A DNA stretch of 64,000 nt from Tamarix chinensis (GCA_030549775.1 CM060175.1:98199470-98263469), one strand, 5' to 3'. Shown: positions 38,901 through 57,049, counted from the first letter of the stretch. The notes: a model not told the origin generated them from the sequence alone. Numbers and translations: made by a program.

Positions 38901-41900
38901 CTTCATCATTCAGGATGTCCACTGTCTTATCAACATTATCAGCTTTAGATGCTTCATTCGAACTTCCCAGTGAGAGAGCTAATGCCCTAGCTAATTCATC
39001 ATCCTCCTGCACAGGATCATCTGCATGATTGCATAACCACTCCATGGCCATTTCCACACTATTACTTTCTACTCTTCTAAGCGCTTCTTCTGCTCTTGCC
39101 CTCGAAAAGCCCATCTCTACAATAGTAGTGACAGTTGCTTCATCAGGTGGAGGGGCCACACGCTGATTTGTACTCCCAGCAGCACCAACCCGATTACGCT
39201 TGACATCTCCAACACCAGAATAAATATGAGTTACAAGCGAGAGAATAGAAGTAATAAAATCTGGATTGCTAATAGGAAATCTGGAATGGTTCCACACAGG
39301 GAGTATGACATCTAAGACCTGAGACTGCAGCATACGGACAAACACTTCAGGGTCTCTAGGAACAGGGAACAATCCAATTGACAACCCGACCGCAACAGGT
39401 TGAACCAGCATCTGAGTTTGGGCTGTTGAAGTTTGTGATAAAAGTAAAGAAGAGTTTACGAAGAACTCGAGCACTCGGCAATAACTCTGCAAAGTATCAT
39501 GCAGCCAAGAATTCTGGGAGTTCCGCCCACCTTCACTGGCTTTTTCAACATCATTACCTGATGTCTGGAAGGAGAAAGGCAGTGTCCATAAAAGCTGGCT
39601 AGTGGCTTCAAAAGTGGTCAGAAGTTCCTTGAATGCTCCACTAACATAGAAGTTATTTACCATTGCCGTATAACATATACGCCGTCTATTATCAAATGTA
39701 AGAGAAGCTATGTCATCCACCACTTTTCCAAGATACCTACACTTCACTGATAAAGACATATCAAGCCCAGAGCTAGAATGTCCTGAGAAACTTAGTGCTT
39801 CAAGAAACACTTTGGCCAGTCCTGCACCAATATTCTTTGCAGCTGAACTCAGGGAACCAGGGTCAGCTCTCCGGCGGTTAGGTGCTGTGAAACCCTTTAC
39901 AAGAGCTGTGAAAAAGGAACGCACAGTAGAAGCGAACTTAGAAAGAATTTCGATCACCAGGACATCAGGGCTTTTCTTTTTTAAATCTTGTGAGGATGAA
40001 ATCTCTTGCATATTAGCTGTTGCATCAGAATCAATGTTCAGAGCATCTAGGTGACGACCAGTTCTGCTACCTCTAATGCGTGTCAGACTGTGACGGCCAC
40101 GACGACTTAATACTTCACCTGACCGAATCACTGATAAGAAGTCATGCTCTCCACCCCACAGTGACTGAGAACCACCCCTAATGGAGACAGGGTTCGTGTA
40201 TCTGAGCACAGGAGTATCATCATCACTCTCTCTTCCACCCCCATTAGAAGAAGTCGGCTCAATGCCATCTGTTTCAGCATCGACATTTCCCTTCTCCTCC
40301 ACCTTGGAGTCACAAGACAAGGAAATTTGCCATATGATTTCCCTGTAAGCCCTACCAATGTCTTTCAATACATCAGCATCTCCAGCACCTAACTCAGATA
40401 CAACTGTTGAAGTCCCTTTTAGTAAGGAATTTGAGAGAGACAAAATCCCTTCAAGACTTAAAATACATCTCAAGATTTTTGTTTGCTTTGCCGATTCAAC
40501 ATCAGCAAGACGAACTCCTGCAACTGAGTCTAAAAGCTCATTTGTTGTGCCTAAATGCTCTTTCAAGAATGAACAAACTGCCCTAGCCAGAGAAGCAGAA
40601 TGCTGGGGAGAAAAGTTCTTAAAAGCAATAGCAATGCTCTGACCAACTGAAACTGAAAGCGGCAACAAAGGAAGTGTAAATATCTGCAAGACTGATTCAA
40701 TGCCTTTCTTCTCTATGAACATGCGGCAGACATCAGAATTCTGAAGAATAGTCTCCAAAAGACGAGCAGTATTGTTAACACAATCAGGAAGAAAAGACTC
40801 AATATTGACACAAGTATCTTGTGATGGTTCACCCAGATCTGAACTTTCTGCCTTCTGCATTTCTCTATCTAAAGGCAAAGACAAATTCTTATCTTCAGTG
40901 TCAGTATCCATGGGCATAGAAGCGGCAGTTGATGACGCAGCTCCAATGCCAGAACCAAGTTTTAAGATGGTATTTAATATTTCAATCAGCATGTCAACAC
41001 CAGGTGCACGCAATGAGGATGCATGTCGCATCAGTTCATCCAATCCACTCGACAAGGCTGCCGATGTATCCGCAGTGAGGGCACGAAGATAACTTTTGGA
41101 AGTAAATAATTTCACAAAGCAGCTCAATGCATTGCGATCTTTTACGGCCTGGAGGCCATTATTGTTCAAGCACAAGGCATCCAAACACTGGGGTATACAT
41201 GTTATGGCTTCAGATGAACATAATACACCATCAATAATAGAATCCATGAAAGCAGAAGGCAAACCAGCTGCATCTAAAACAGAATAACAGGTAGGATCTT
41301 TATGAATCAGATCACTCATAACAGTAGCAGCAAGGTAAAATACCCCACCTCCAAAATCTTTTGCTCTTCTAAAAATAACGCACAAACAATGGGGTAACAA
41401 ACTTTCCTCAGATCCATAAATGCGAGCAGTGCTTCCTGGTGCATATGTTCCCAGAGAAATAGCCCGAAGCAAGGCTTTCATCAGTAGTCGCCGATGGTAA
41501 GAAACCAAAGCATCTGAGTAAAGTGGCTGCATGTCATCAAGAGGAGCAGATGTCCCTGTGATCACATCATGTTCTCTCCTAGAGTCAGAATCTTCAGCCA
41601 GCTGTTTGACACCATTCTCTACAATGGATACCTCTGTCTTCAGGCGAGAAATTGTATCATCTAAACCACCCAAGTCTCTAAACAATGCAGCGGCAGGATT
41701 ACTGTAATCCATAAAAGCTTCCAGAACATGAACTGCTGTGCCAACAAGATGCAAATGTTGGGGATTTGTATCCTTCAGAAGAGGTAAAAGGGTTGGCATA
41801 AATCCTGCTTCACGCATCGCAGAGCAACCTGAAGATGATGACACCAACACAGTGACGAGGGACAATAGGGTATCAGCAAAAACAATGGACCATTTTGAAG

Positions 41901-44900
41901 ATCCATTAAGAACAGAATCAATGGCCTTTTGCATAAGGCTGGATAGGATACCCCGGTGTCCACCAGATGTCACAGCAGCTAGTACAGTAGGTTGCCGAGA
42001 CCGATCTTGACAAAGAGCTACCAAAGAAAGAAGGCTCAAGATTCTGATTTTCTCTGGAACAGCTTCTTCAAAACTTAACAGGGATACCAACTCATTAATG
42101 AATTCAGGCTCAGAGTTAAAAAAGGAACCCAAATTCTCAGTGTCACTGCTTGCTTGGACAAGAACAACAAATGCATAAAGCCGAATACATGTGAGCTGTT
42201 GCCGAGAAGTCAAAGAGCCAAAAGCACGTGCATACCGTAGCCTTGTGAGTAAAGGGAATCTCAAACTAAGAGGAACTCTATACTCCTTCACCAACCTGTC
42301 CAAAAGTTCAAGATCACTCTCCACATGACTACTAATATTTGGTAAATGAATAATTTGTAAGCCCTGCTTTCGATGAATATCACTCGATGTCTCATCCTCC
42401 GCATAGAACTCAAAATGAAGAGTGCATCCTAATTGATCAGCAGTTGAGTCACATCCATTCTCCAAAGCACATGCTGTTAGCCCAAGTCCTTCCTCCTTTC
42501 CACCCCAGCCTTGGGCAAAGGCAAATAACTTTGAATTCAAGGAAGCATCTCTCATTGAATACTTTCCAACAGTTTTCTTCAAAAAAGTCGCTAAGGTCTG
42601 CAGGCTAGCTTCGACTACATCCGCATCAGTACAAGCAAGCAAAGATGAGAGATGCTGCTGTATCGCAAACACAGGAGAATAAGCACCGCATGATCAAAGA
42701 GACATAAAGGGTATAAAAGGGGGGGTGGGAGATTGAAGCAGGAAATTGTCCAAATAAACTCCATCATGCCTTAAACATGGAAAGTCAAGAGGAAAAATAA
42801 TAAAAATGCAAAAGAAAACTAGGTCAAATAACTGAATGAGCCAAGGCCTGCACAAGAGCATAAAAATGCAAATTTTTGTTCAACCCTTTATAACAGTACC
42901 TCATGAGAACTATAAAAATGTTTGTTTGTACAGTTCTCCAGAATAATCCTTATAACACGGAGAATTTGAAGAACAGCTTCTCTTGGAAAGGGAGGATCAG
43001 AACCCACAAAATCATCCTCAAGACATAAATCCTTCCGTGGTTTTATGTACTTCTCAAAATATGAGTCAAAATGATTAAAAAGATCCACCCAATGATGGAA
43101 GTCCCCCTGAGGCAACAAACATGAAAGGTCAGAAATGGAGCAATCAATACAATCCATACCATATCCATCAAATTAATACAAACGAACCTTATCAAAGTCC
43201 CAAACAAATGTTTTGAGGGGCTCCTCTATACTCTCAAGTGGAGCAGCGATGATGTCATTGATGAAAGATCTTATCTTAGGAGGCTGCAAACATCAAAAGA
43301 AATATGGCACATATCAGATGTGAATTATGGCACACATATCATATGACAGCAATAGCCAAAGCATATGGATTCTCATCACGAAGACAATAAGAATGGGAAA
43401 ACAAAGCAATAAGAACTTTGCACCCACCAGCATAAATTATTTATCACAAGGCCTTGGGAGTTATCTAGAAACTATTTGCATCAAATTCAACCAACCAAAC
43501 AACAGCATTATCTCACACCCAATTAAAAGATACAAAATGGCATTGAAGAGCAGTGTTTGAAAGATAAAGACTAAAAAGAAGTTGTGGACCATATATTCAA
43601 TTTTGCATCTACGTCCACGCTATTATCTCCTTCGGCCCATATTCCATACATCTGTAGCACAATGCCGATGATGGCTGGCATGAATGCATTCTAACGAAAT
43701 TAGAAGGGAAGAGGGGAGGGAAGATGCAACAAACCCCCTTGAATGCTAGACATGTCGCCAGGAATGCAGCAGATGAATGGTGTTTATCATGATAGATAAG
43801 CATACAAAGAGGCGTCTGAAATCCCATAACAATATGGCCTCAATGTCAGAGGGCTCTAGATATCTTACAAAATAATTCAAGCTTCTTGAATGTAGAGTGA
43901 ATGAAGATTTTGTAGGATAGAGCTTCTTTATAGATTTTTAAATCAGCATGTTTCTATTCAACTCTTCAGCATGACTGCACCCATCAATGTACATTCCAAC
44001 CGAATATACATTATAAACCTACCTGGTTGCTTCCCTGTTCAAATAGCAAGTACTCTCCAGGGGAAAAAAGAAGAAAATAATAAACTACTCACAGCAACTG
44101 ATATACATTTTGCCCAAAGATGCACTATTAGAGCAAATGAACACTGATAGATCATCAGATCCAATGAGTCGCATTTGACACAATCTACGGTACATGGATT
44201 CTTACCAATACTCTTGGAAAGCATGTTAATTAACACTTGTCACATTGCAACACCAGCCTCAGAACACTGGAAACGCTGGAGAATATTTTCAGTGCTAATC
44301 TCAGCAAAATAAGGCTTCTAACCTTCACATTCATATCACATATCTCTCCGCTCAATGGGCCGGGTAAGATAAATCAACAGTCTATCCTGATACATTTTCA
44401 AAGTCCACTAAAGGCAGCCAGAAGCTACAACAACTTCTACCCAAAGCTAGCTCCAGATTAAGAGCTTATCTGTGATTAAGATCATGTTTCGGATATATGT
44501 ATTTGTTTAAACTCGAATATTAAAGCAATTTATATATGAAAAGGAATGGTTGAAAATTGAAGCTAAGCCACTGTCCAGTCCATCTGGCAGTCAAAATCAA
44601 CTGCTACAGCCAACTAAGATGACTATTGCTGATAATCAAGACTCTAAAGAGCCACTTAAAAAAGTTCGTTCCTGGATTCTAAACCACTCATGAAACGCCT
44701 CCAATATCATAAAAATGTCCATCCATGATGATCCTAATGTAAGTATTCTACCATGCATTTGTATGTACCCCCCAGCTTAGACGGTGAAGTTAATGAGGCT
44801 CTATATTAGACAACCTAGATACGAATCCTGATTAATTCTGAGTAAGGTTACAGGTGGGAAGGTCACTCTGTAACATGCTTAAGCCCAGTGAGTCTTGCAA

Positions 44901-45511
44901 CAAACTAGGAAATATACTTAGTACTTTAAAATCGATGACCCCCATGAGTATAACATGATATGGTTAATATTTGACAAATTATTTCCGGCTCTGTCTAGGG
45001 GGGTCAGCCACAACACAGTTTTGACGGACCTCTCCCCCCCCCCTCTGGAAATCATCATAAACATAAAGGCACCAACTTCCAAATCTCCCAAATAGTATTT
45101 TTTTTCGTCTGTGTTCATCTTTGAAAAGAACAAATAATAACTCGCTTAGCTACCCATATGAAACAAGAACCCCAAGATACGACGCATAAGCACCCGAGAA
45201 ACTAGTAAGTGGAAAAACCAACATGGATATTATTCAATACTTAGCTTTCAGCTTTTAGCAGCCTAAGAAAGAACCAAAACCCCAAAGACCCGTTCATCCG
45301 GTAAGAAAAAGCTAACAAACAGATCAAAAGTTCAAGAAAGCCAACGCGATTCCTAAAACCTAAACCCTAAATTAAAAGAGGAATCAAAGTAATCAGCAGT
45401 TGCAAAACAACAACACACAAACCAACAAATCCCAATCCTGAATAGTAAACAATATTTCAAATAATTAGTCGAACTAACCACTTCAGAAGCCCTCCTCCTT
45501 TTCAGCTTCAT
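29994..45511 (-). CDS. UPL1: UPL1/UPL2-type HECT E3 ubiquitin ligase
   Basis: Giant HECT-type E3 ligase (plant UPL1/UPL2, related to animal HUWE1) that passes ubiquitin from E2 to substrate through a cysteine thioester. Coding exons (high to low): 45511-45479, 43283-43188, 43106-42900, 42657-34777, 34677-34360, 34043-33842, 33764-33484, 33393-33089, 32865-31737, 31618-31472, 31322-31242, 31118-30893, 30806-30667, 30321-30215, 30096-29994. All junctions are GT-AG and phases agree. The sum is 11,256 nt (3,751 aa), close to Arabidopsis UPL1. Start [11 protein letters not shown] matches the family. Seen: armadillo-like DUF908/DUF913 region, UBA about 1280-1320 ([17 protein letters not shown]), UIM about 1325-1345 ([15 protein letters not shown]), acidic tract about 2135-2210, three LPxDLRxEVL-type ubiquitin-binding motifs about 2645-2745, and HECT about 3390-3751 with catalytic Cys3718 in SAHTCFNQ. 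Appears intact. UPL1 versus UPL2 cannot be separated here. Confidence 0.95.
44760..44900 (+). repeat. Possible SINE remnant in UPL intron 1
   Basis: The phrase GACAACCTAGATACGAATCC resembles the box B part of tRNA-derived SINEs, preceded by a plausible box A-like stretch (CTTAGACGGTGAAGTTAATG). No tRNA fold can be drawn, and I see no poly-A end or target duplication. Confidence 0.25.
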
Positions 45512-45907
45512 CTTCAGTCTATGTCGAATTCAACTAAACGCCGGAGTTTACCATTCAGCAAAAAAGATGATCGATTCCCGAATTTGAGAATCGACCGAAG
45601 CTAGGAATACTAAAGAATCAATCCAACACACAACTGAAATCGTTTATGTATGTACGGAAAGATCGGATCACAATAATACTTATGAAGAAATTGTTCGCTA
45701 TCCAAGATACGTCGGAATTTGGAAGAGAAAAGAATATTTTCTGAGATTATAAATGCGATCGAAATCTAGGGTTTTCAGCAGAGGTTTTCGGTTGCCGATG
45801 AGATCGCAGTAAAAAGAGAGAGATAAAGGGAATTGTTAAGAGGGAAAGGGTTGAGATGCAAGAAAGAACTCCAACTGAAGAAGCCGAGTGATGAAGGAGT
45901 TCATATG

Positions 45908-45919
45908 TATATATATATA
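45908..45919 (-). promoter_or_regulatory. TATA-like element upstream of the UPL gene
   Basis: A TATATATATA run about 400 bp upstream of the start codon on the coding strand, at a reasonable distance if the 5'UTR is about 370 nt. It could be a plain microsatellite. Confidence 0.35.
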
Positions 45920-47769
45920 GGGAGTAAAAAAGGTAGAATTCAAGTGATTTATTATTTTTACATACAGAAGTTCGATAATGCCCTTGCTGTTGATGGCATA
46001 AGTTTTCCCTTCTTGTTGTTGGTATCATAAGTTTGCCCTTTGCTCGTAAGAATCCAGTAATTTGACAATAAAAATTGTAATGAGTTATTATATCGTGAGG
46101 ATAGTAATAAAAGTTGGCACCGCCATAGATAATATTTGTGTGTCAGCCAAAAACAAAAGAATCGAAATAGAAAAAGAAAGATATATTTGCGTATATCTAT
46201 ACGTAATTTTAACGTATTCTTGTGAGCTGATTTTTAATTAAATACTTTCACCTGAAATATAAATATAATATTAATAAGTTATATAAATAATAATTTTTTT
46301 ATTATTATACAATTATAGAGATAGAAAAATAATAAATGTATGAGCTATTTTTAATTAATTATATGACATTAGTTATTATATCATATGTTTAGACAAAGAA
46401 CGTGATTGTATATCTTAAAAATACTCACTTTTTTTGACAAAATTAAATTATAAAATAATTAAGTTTAAACCATAAATTTCAAACTACTATTTGTTGACTC
46501 ACATGTTACAATATTCGAGTAATCATACATTCAACTAAGTAATAAATCTTAGTATTTTTAAATCTAGTCAAATTGATATAGCAAATAGTAATAAAATGGC
46601 TACATTGAAGTCGGGAAAGTAGGATAGCAAGATACAATGATAGTCGCGAATTTGATTATTTACCAAAATACAAAGAAATTAGTTGAATATGATTTTTGTA
46701 GCTCAAGTTGAACATTTAATTGGCGGCGTATCACCAACAAAGATACATATGTATGAGAATTACGAAACATTCAAATACCACATTTTTGTAAAGGAAGACA
46801 TTAACGCGTGTGTTTACATATTCATTGGTGTATGAGTTTCACTCTCTTTATCTCTCTAGTAATGCAGAGGCTTATTTGAGGGGTGCAATTACATGTCATA
46901 ATCTATCAAAAACATTTAATGCACAACGTCCAACAACAATCCCATCTCCTTTCATGAGCTAAAGGTGAATTAAGAAGTAGTAACTTGAATGTCGAGGTCC
47001 GTGAACTGACTAGAATCATAGTTGATAACCTCTGATGTTTAAAATGCCAAAATTATTGGGCAAAGCATGGGAAGTTTTATGATAATAATCATAAAATTAA
47101 AGGTCTTAATATAAGAGAAAAGATCGTGTAAAAACTTTGACCTATTAGCTCACCCCGTAAAAAATTAGAACCCGATATTCTATGTTCAAACGATAAATAA
47201 ACTGTCAATAGCATTATAACGGGCAAACGGGCAAACGAGATGAGTCTTGATGCTTAGCTCATGCTCTTCAATTATCAAACTCATTTTGCAACGCAAACAA
47301 ATTTTAATGAATTATTACTTTTATTTTGTAGTTATTAATGTCATAAATAATATTTCTTTGATTATTAGTTTATAGTTTTTTTTTTAATGAAGTAGTACTA
47401 CTACTAATCAAAAACCCATTTAAAAAACCTACTACCATTGTCCTCTATGTCTAATCTTCAAAGGCAATATACTTCGTCTTAGGCGGTGACGTCCATCCTA
47501 CCATAAGTCAACACAAAGGAGATAAATCTCTACATGCATTTAAATAGTGGAGGAAATATGTATTTACGATCGTAGGTATTCATAATGAACTAACCCTCCG
47601 ATCGATAATTTGTCAGGAATCAAACTCTCACAATATTTCTAACTAATTAATTTCAGGAAACATACGTATCATTTTATATCTAGACTATACGTCATTGATG
47701 GAGTGATTCAATCAAAGATCCTCATAAAAATAAAATAAAATAAAAAATCCTAAAACTCTTTTTACCTCA
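45920..47769. other. AT-rich intergenic sequence
   Basis: No gene, repeat family or clear inverted repeat was recognised. It separates the UPL promoter from the organelle-like segment. Confidence 0.5.
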
Positions 47770-48525
47770 CCAAGAAAGGAACTCTGGTCGTCCATATTCA
47801 ATCCTCACATTGCGGAATCGGGGGTTTCCTACTTTCTTATGAGTTTGGAGTTTGTAAAGATAGAACTTTCCGGTTTCGACTTTCACGCAACAAGAAAAAG
47901 CCCGAATGAATTATGCAACGACAGAAGGCGGTGTGTCGGCACGAACGCAAATTGCTATACCTTTCTTAGCGAGCAATTCTTCCAAACTTTACCTAATGAC
48001 TACGAGCAGTACCCGATTTTTAGAACAGCGACGTCAGCGAGTGACTGCCAAGCGATTTTTCTTCCCCCGGAATTTATCTCTTTTTTTTTTTTATCCTCGT
48101 AGAAAAGGTATCGCTTTTTTTTTATTAGGGGGGGCACCAAAAATCAAAAAGCTATTCCCCACGAGACACAATATCATATAATTTTCCATCGGCATCCTAA
48201 TAAGAATATGAGCATTCTACTATAGCTAGCATTATTAAATTTCACGATCAAATGGCGCATGACAATTGTAATGTAATATCCAATCTATCATATAAAGCAA
48301 GATGCCAGAAAGCCGCCCTCCCAGCCCCATTGGATAGAAGAATCATAGAAAGAAAGAAGCCCGCCGGAGAAAGCCAATTCGATTCTATTACTATAGCCAT
48401 ATGACAGTCACTTTTTCCCGACCATTGATTCTAAGAAAACATACAGCTGCGGTCCATCTCTGATCATTATTATTCGGGTAGGTATGCGGTATGCCCACCC
48501 GTATATTATTATCTACAGAATTACA
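47770..48525. other. Probable organelle-derived insertion (mitochondrial-like)
   Basis: The composition changes abruptly from AT-rich to near-balanced. Phrases such as GAAAGAAAGAAGCCCGCCGG are typical in style of plant mitochondrial DNA. Two overlapping plus frames (47,839-48,102 and 47,906-48,181) are longer than expected for local AT-rich DNA. I cannot identify a gene in it, and the origin is inferred from style and composition only. A near-palindrome, CGGGTAGG to CCCACCCG, lies at about 48,475-48,501. Confidence 0.4.
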
Positions 48526-48540
48526 TCCACAGACAGATAA

Positions 48541-48684
48541 TTAGTATACAGTCGGGTTCAAACGTTCCTTTTCCGTTTCCATTTCTGACACCACGTATTG
48601 CTGCTCGTCGTCGCAACTCAAATTTTCCGCCGCCCCCTCTTCATAGCCTTGAGTAACCAACTCCGTTTTCTGACCTGCATCCAT
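48541..48684 (-). CDS. Short ORF of unknown function (47 aa), possible exon remnant
   Basis: Minus frame from ATG at 48,684 to TAA at 48,541, with open sequence upstream to about 48,732. The peptide (MDAGQKTELVTQ..., ending ERLNPTVY) is acidic and of mixed composition, unlike translated AT-rich spacer. It lies downstream of the thiolase gene on the same strand, between it and the organelle-like segment. It could be the last exon of a lost gene, part of the thiolase 3'UTR, or chance. I recognise no family. Confidence 0.25.
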   Translation of the reverse strand: MDAGQKTELVTQGYEEGAAENLSCDDEQQYVVSEMETEKERLNPTVY

Positions 48685-48928
48685 CAAGGATTCAAAGTCA
48701 TGAGAGATATTTAGACACTTGTTCTCTCAGCCACTAGCCCTCAACAAGATCAGGGCCGTTTTGCAAAAACATGCAGATAATAACACCCTCAAAGCTTAGT
48801 AACTTGAATCCGCCTCTAATCCCTTTCCATTCCCCATACCGTTTCTGTAAAAAAAAACCCAAACAAACAAACAGAAATCCAGAACCCCTATGCTTATGTT
48901 TGCAAGATCAAACCAGTATGATGATGCC

Positions 48929-53915
<4,987 letters not shown>

Positions 53916-53922
53916 TGAAACT

Positions 53923-54150
53923 ACTGACCAGCAGAATATAATCATGAATTAATTATTGTGATTTAAAATAAAGCACGAATTGAATAGATATATGAGTCAT
54001 CGCGCCGATGAAGTTTTACTACCTTCTTCAATAGCAGTCTTTGCAGTCGATCAGAAGGTGGAGAGACAGGATAGATCGATGAAATTCGAAAGATAAGCAG
54101 GGCTAAAGCAACTTTTTCCCTTTTGCCCTTCCTCGATTGGCGGGGCAAAA
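53923..54150 (-). promoter_or_regulatory. 5'UTR and 5'UTR intron of the thiolase gene
   Basis: Upstream of the ATG the coding strand has an acceptor (CTGGTCAG, before 53,923) and a donor (GAAG/GTAGTAAAAC, at 54,023). This implies a leader intron of about 99 bp (53,924-54,022) and a leader exon of roughly 54,023-54,150. The exact transcription start is not visible. Confidence 0.5.
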
Positions 54151-54216
54151 ATAAATGCATGGATCAATTCCATATCCATTTTGTTACATTTAGTCTAGTG
54201 TTCCCTCTATTTTTCA

Positions 54217-54222
<6 letters not shown>

Positions 54223-54265
<43 letters not shown>
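54223..54265. repeat. (TA)n microsatellite
   Basis: Uninterrupted TA dinucleotides of about 43 bp, followed by TATG variants to about 54,280. It lies just upstream of the thiolase leader. Confidence 0.95.
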
Positions 54266-54273
<8 letters not shown>

Positions 54274-54280
54274 ATGTATA

Positions 54281-55780
54281 ATATTAAAAAAGTATGTTTT
54301 ATAATATGAGTACAACAACTATAAATTTTATATCACATTACATTATACTTTAAGAGAGATAAATAGTCAAAATATATCATTAAAAATCACAATAATCATA
54401 ATATTATAATATATTCATCTCAATTCACTTTCGTTTCGTTCACCTACATTAATTTTTAAAATATACTCTCGTTAAACCCAAACCAACCATTAGGTCTTTA
54501 AACTCCCTTTAAATATGAGTCTTGATCAATAAACTTCATATTTGTTTTTAAGCTTATTTGTTTTGATGTTTAGAACAAATTATTATAATACATTTCCAAG
54601 TTTACCCCTCTACTCTATTCAAGTATTCATTCTCCTTCTCATTTCCTTCGTGCATCTTCTTTGCACCTTTGAACGATGGTATCAACATGTAGCTTTAATC
54701 CTCATTCTCTATTCTTTATGTGGTCTTCTTCTTATCCTCCTTGTCTATTTGTACGATAATTTCAAACTTCGCGGAGTATAATCTTGTTTCTAAAACATTT
54801 CAAGGTCATTAGCGATTATGCATAAGAATTGTTCATGAAGAAAAGAGGCTACACACTTGACCTGGTGTGTAGCAGCAACAAATAGTGGAGGAGCTTGGCT
54901 TGTCTCTTGCCGTCATGGTTGTAAAACCAGACGTTCTAAACAAAAAATTGTGCAGGCCCCCAATTTAGGAGAGGGGTGATGTTGGGCATTTGAGGTTACT
55001 TTTACTTCAAACACCTAAAGACTAAACAAAATGAAGAAATCTTGGAAAAACGCTGACCAGAGGAACAATATTGGATGTCACTACCCTATGCTCTCCTCTA
55101 GTGCTGGGCTCTATAGCTTCCCTCCATGGAAAAACAAAGAGTGTTTTTACCTTACCAAAGGATTGGTACTTATTGACATTGCCCGACTCATGTAATGGAA
55201 ATCAATTTCATTACCCTTACCCATGGAATTACAATTATTGTTGTTGCCCTATCAATATAACAACAATCAATGTGTTGATCTGTCCCATGGAATGAAAATT
55301 GGTGTTATTCCTTCCCCTGCCTATATATTTTATTAAGTTGTGTTAATATCATGAACGGTTTATAAATCTCAATTTTTTTATACTAGGAAATAGTTTGTTG
55401 TCTATAATCTTGATTAGCAATTAGTATATTAATGTACCTTATTCTATTAATTCTATGAATGACTGGTTGTTATTTTAATTAATATAAATAGATGATTTAT
55501 TTATTAGATTATTCATCTTTTGTTAAATCTTGGAACATTTTTGGAGACTTCTATAATAAATTGAACCTTACTATGAAATTTTTGTGTAAAATGTAATAGA
55601 TCAATAACATTTTTAGTTATAAAGTTGTGTGTATCTCTCTCTTTGGCAATCATAATATGGGTTAAAACTATAATATCTAAGGATTACACTACTCTGGCCT
55701 ATGTGTTTAATTTTTGTTTCTATCATGATTATTTACCTACATTCATGTACTTAATTATAATTGACGTAGTTTTGTTGTTG
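54281..55780. other. AT-rich intergenic sequence
   Basis: No gene is supported. The 54,542-54,781 frame is a hydrophobic run with no context. A small inverted repeat, ATTGTTGTT (55,237-55,245) with AACAACAAT (55,259-55,267), lies between two CCATGG sites and could be a MITE core. Confidence 0.4.
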
Positions 55781-56850
55781 AAATTCAGATAAATCGCAGA
55801 CAAGATAAAGTACTAAATAGGATAGAGGATCATCATGTTATTACTTCCTTACTACACAATAGAAATATTATAAAACAGCCTACTCCAATGCCTCGTCTAA
55901 GAAGTGTTAGAAAAAATCTGACTAAAGGGTTATGATGCGTTAAAAAGATGCCCAACAAGAACCAAAAAAAGTTATAGAGCAACAAGAATATGAAGAAGCA
56001 CCAAAACAACCTAGGTCTAGTCATTTGATTCCTGACATTCCAACATTTGTGGACTATGCAGGTTATCCATCATTTATGGCCGATGTAGGCATTTTAGGGT
56101 AAAGAGTTTCAAGGTATGGAGGTTTTTTGTTATCTATTGAATATGTAGAATTTTTTACATCACCGATACCTACTCACATCAGTGTATCATCATCCTCGGC
56201 CTACACAGGCGTTGTGGGTGGTTCTAAATTCTTATTAGATTTGTCGGCATCCTTAACCCACACGGATGATCGGCCATGCTCCTCGACATATGTACATCAT
56301 GATGATGATGAATTGATGATAGGGATGATGATAGTGGTTATGACGATGATGGCGATGCTAGTGAAGATGAACAAGGAGTATAATTGAAGGACGAGTGGTA
56401 CTTGCTTGAGCTATATCCCGAAGGTCCGTTGATCCCTTGTTTGATCCCAAGCTTTGGTGGTTATACTACTTTATATTTATGATTCAGAAAGGTAAGTTTC
56501 ATACATTTATAACTTTATTTATTATTTCTATTGTAAAGTATCATGTGTTCATTACGGTTGTCCAATGATCCATACTGGACATGAGGTGTTGAATACTTTT
56601 ATTGGAAGCTTTCGTGATACTGGATTGTCACACCTTTCGCCCTACATATTTTAGCATGTTAATGTGCTACTTATATCTACCTTTATTGAGGGACAGAAGT
56701 TGGACACCAATAACTTTTATATGTCATGGGGTGAGATAAAAATCACCCTTTTAGACACACATCATATACTAGGTCATGGGTTAATAGTGATTCAAAGTGG
56801 GGGCCCTACTTATCGTGAATGAAAATATAATAGTATACCATATGGAAAAG
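55781..56850 (+). pseudogene. Plant-mobile-domain (PMD) gene remnant
   Basis: Plus-strand pieces at 56,580-56,800 read GLSHLSPYIF, HVNVLLISTFIEGQKLDTNN, FYMSWGEIKITL and THHILGHGL, like the PMD pattern in which a short helical segment is followed by F-x-L-x-x-GE-x-TITLxDVxxLLGL. Upstream text (about 56,410-56,460) resembles the family's GPxDPS...L start. Stops and frameshifts interrupt it. PMD sequences are found both in host MAIN/MAIL-type genes and captured in transposons; this copy sits in TE-rich DNA, which favours the latter. Confidence 0.5.
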
Positions 56851-57049
56851 ACTAAGGTGTTGTTTTTATATCCATTCCACCGGATGATAATGGTGGCTCA
56901 GGTGTGTTGTCCCTAAGAAGGTGATTCAGACTATTTCACTGATTTAATAATAGTGGCGTTCCTGCACTCAATATATAGAAAATTTTGAAATGGATTATAT
57001 CAAATAAAGAGATCCGGATCATTGCATGTCTTAAAAGATGTCTCATTTA

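Noticed and set aside
38429..39028. 199-aa plus frame antisense to UPL
   Set aside because: Antisense of the 7.9-kb coding exon. The sense strand has strong family similarity and consistent splicing.
44810..44840. Possible tRNA gene
   Set aside because: Only a weak box B-like phrase is present; no cloverleaf can be drawn. A SINE remnant is more likely.
54542..54781. 79-aa hydrophobic plus frame
   Set aside because: Leucine/isoleucine-rich translation of T-rich spacer with no promoter, homology or splice context.
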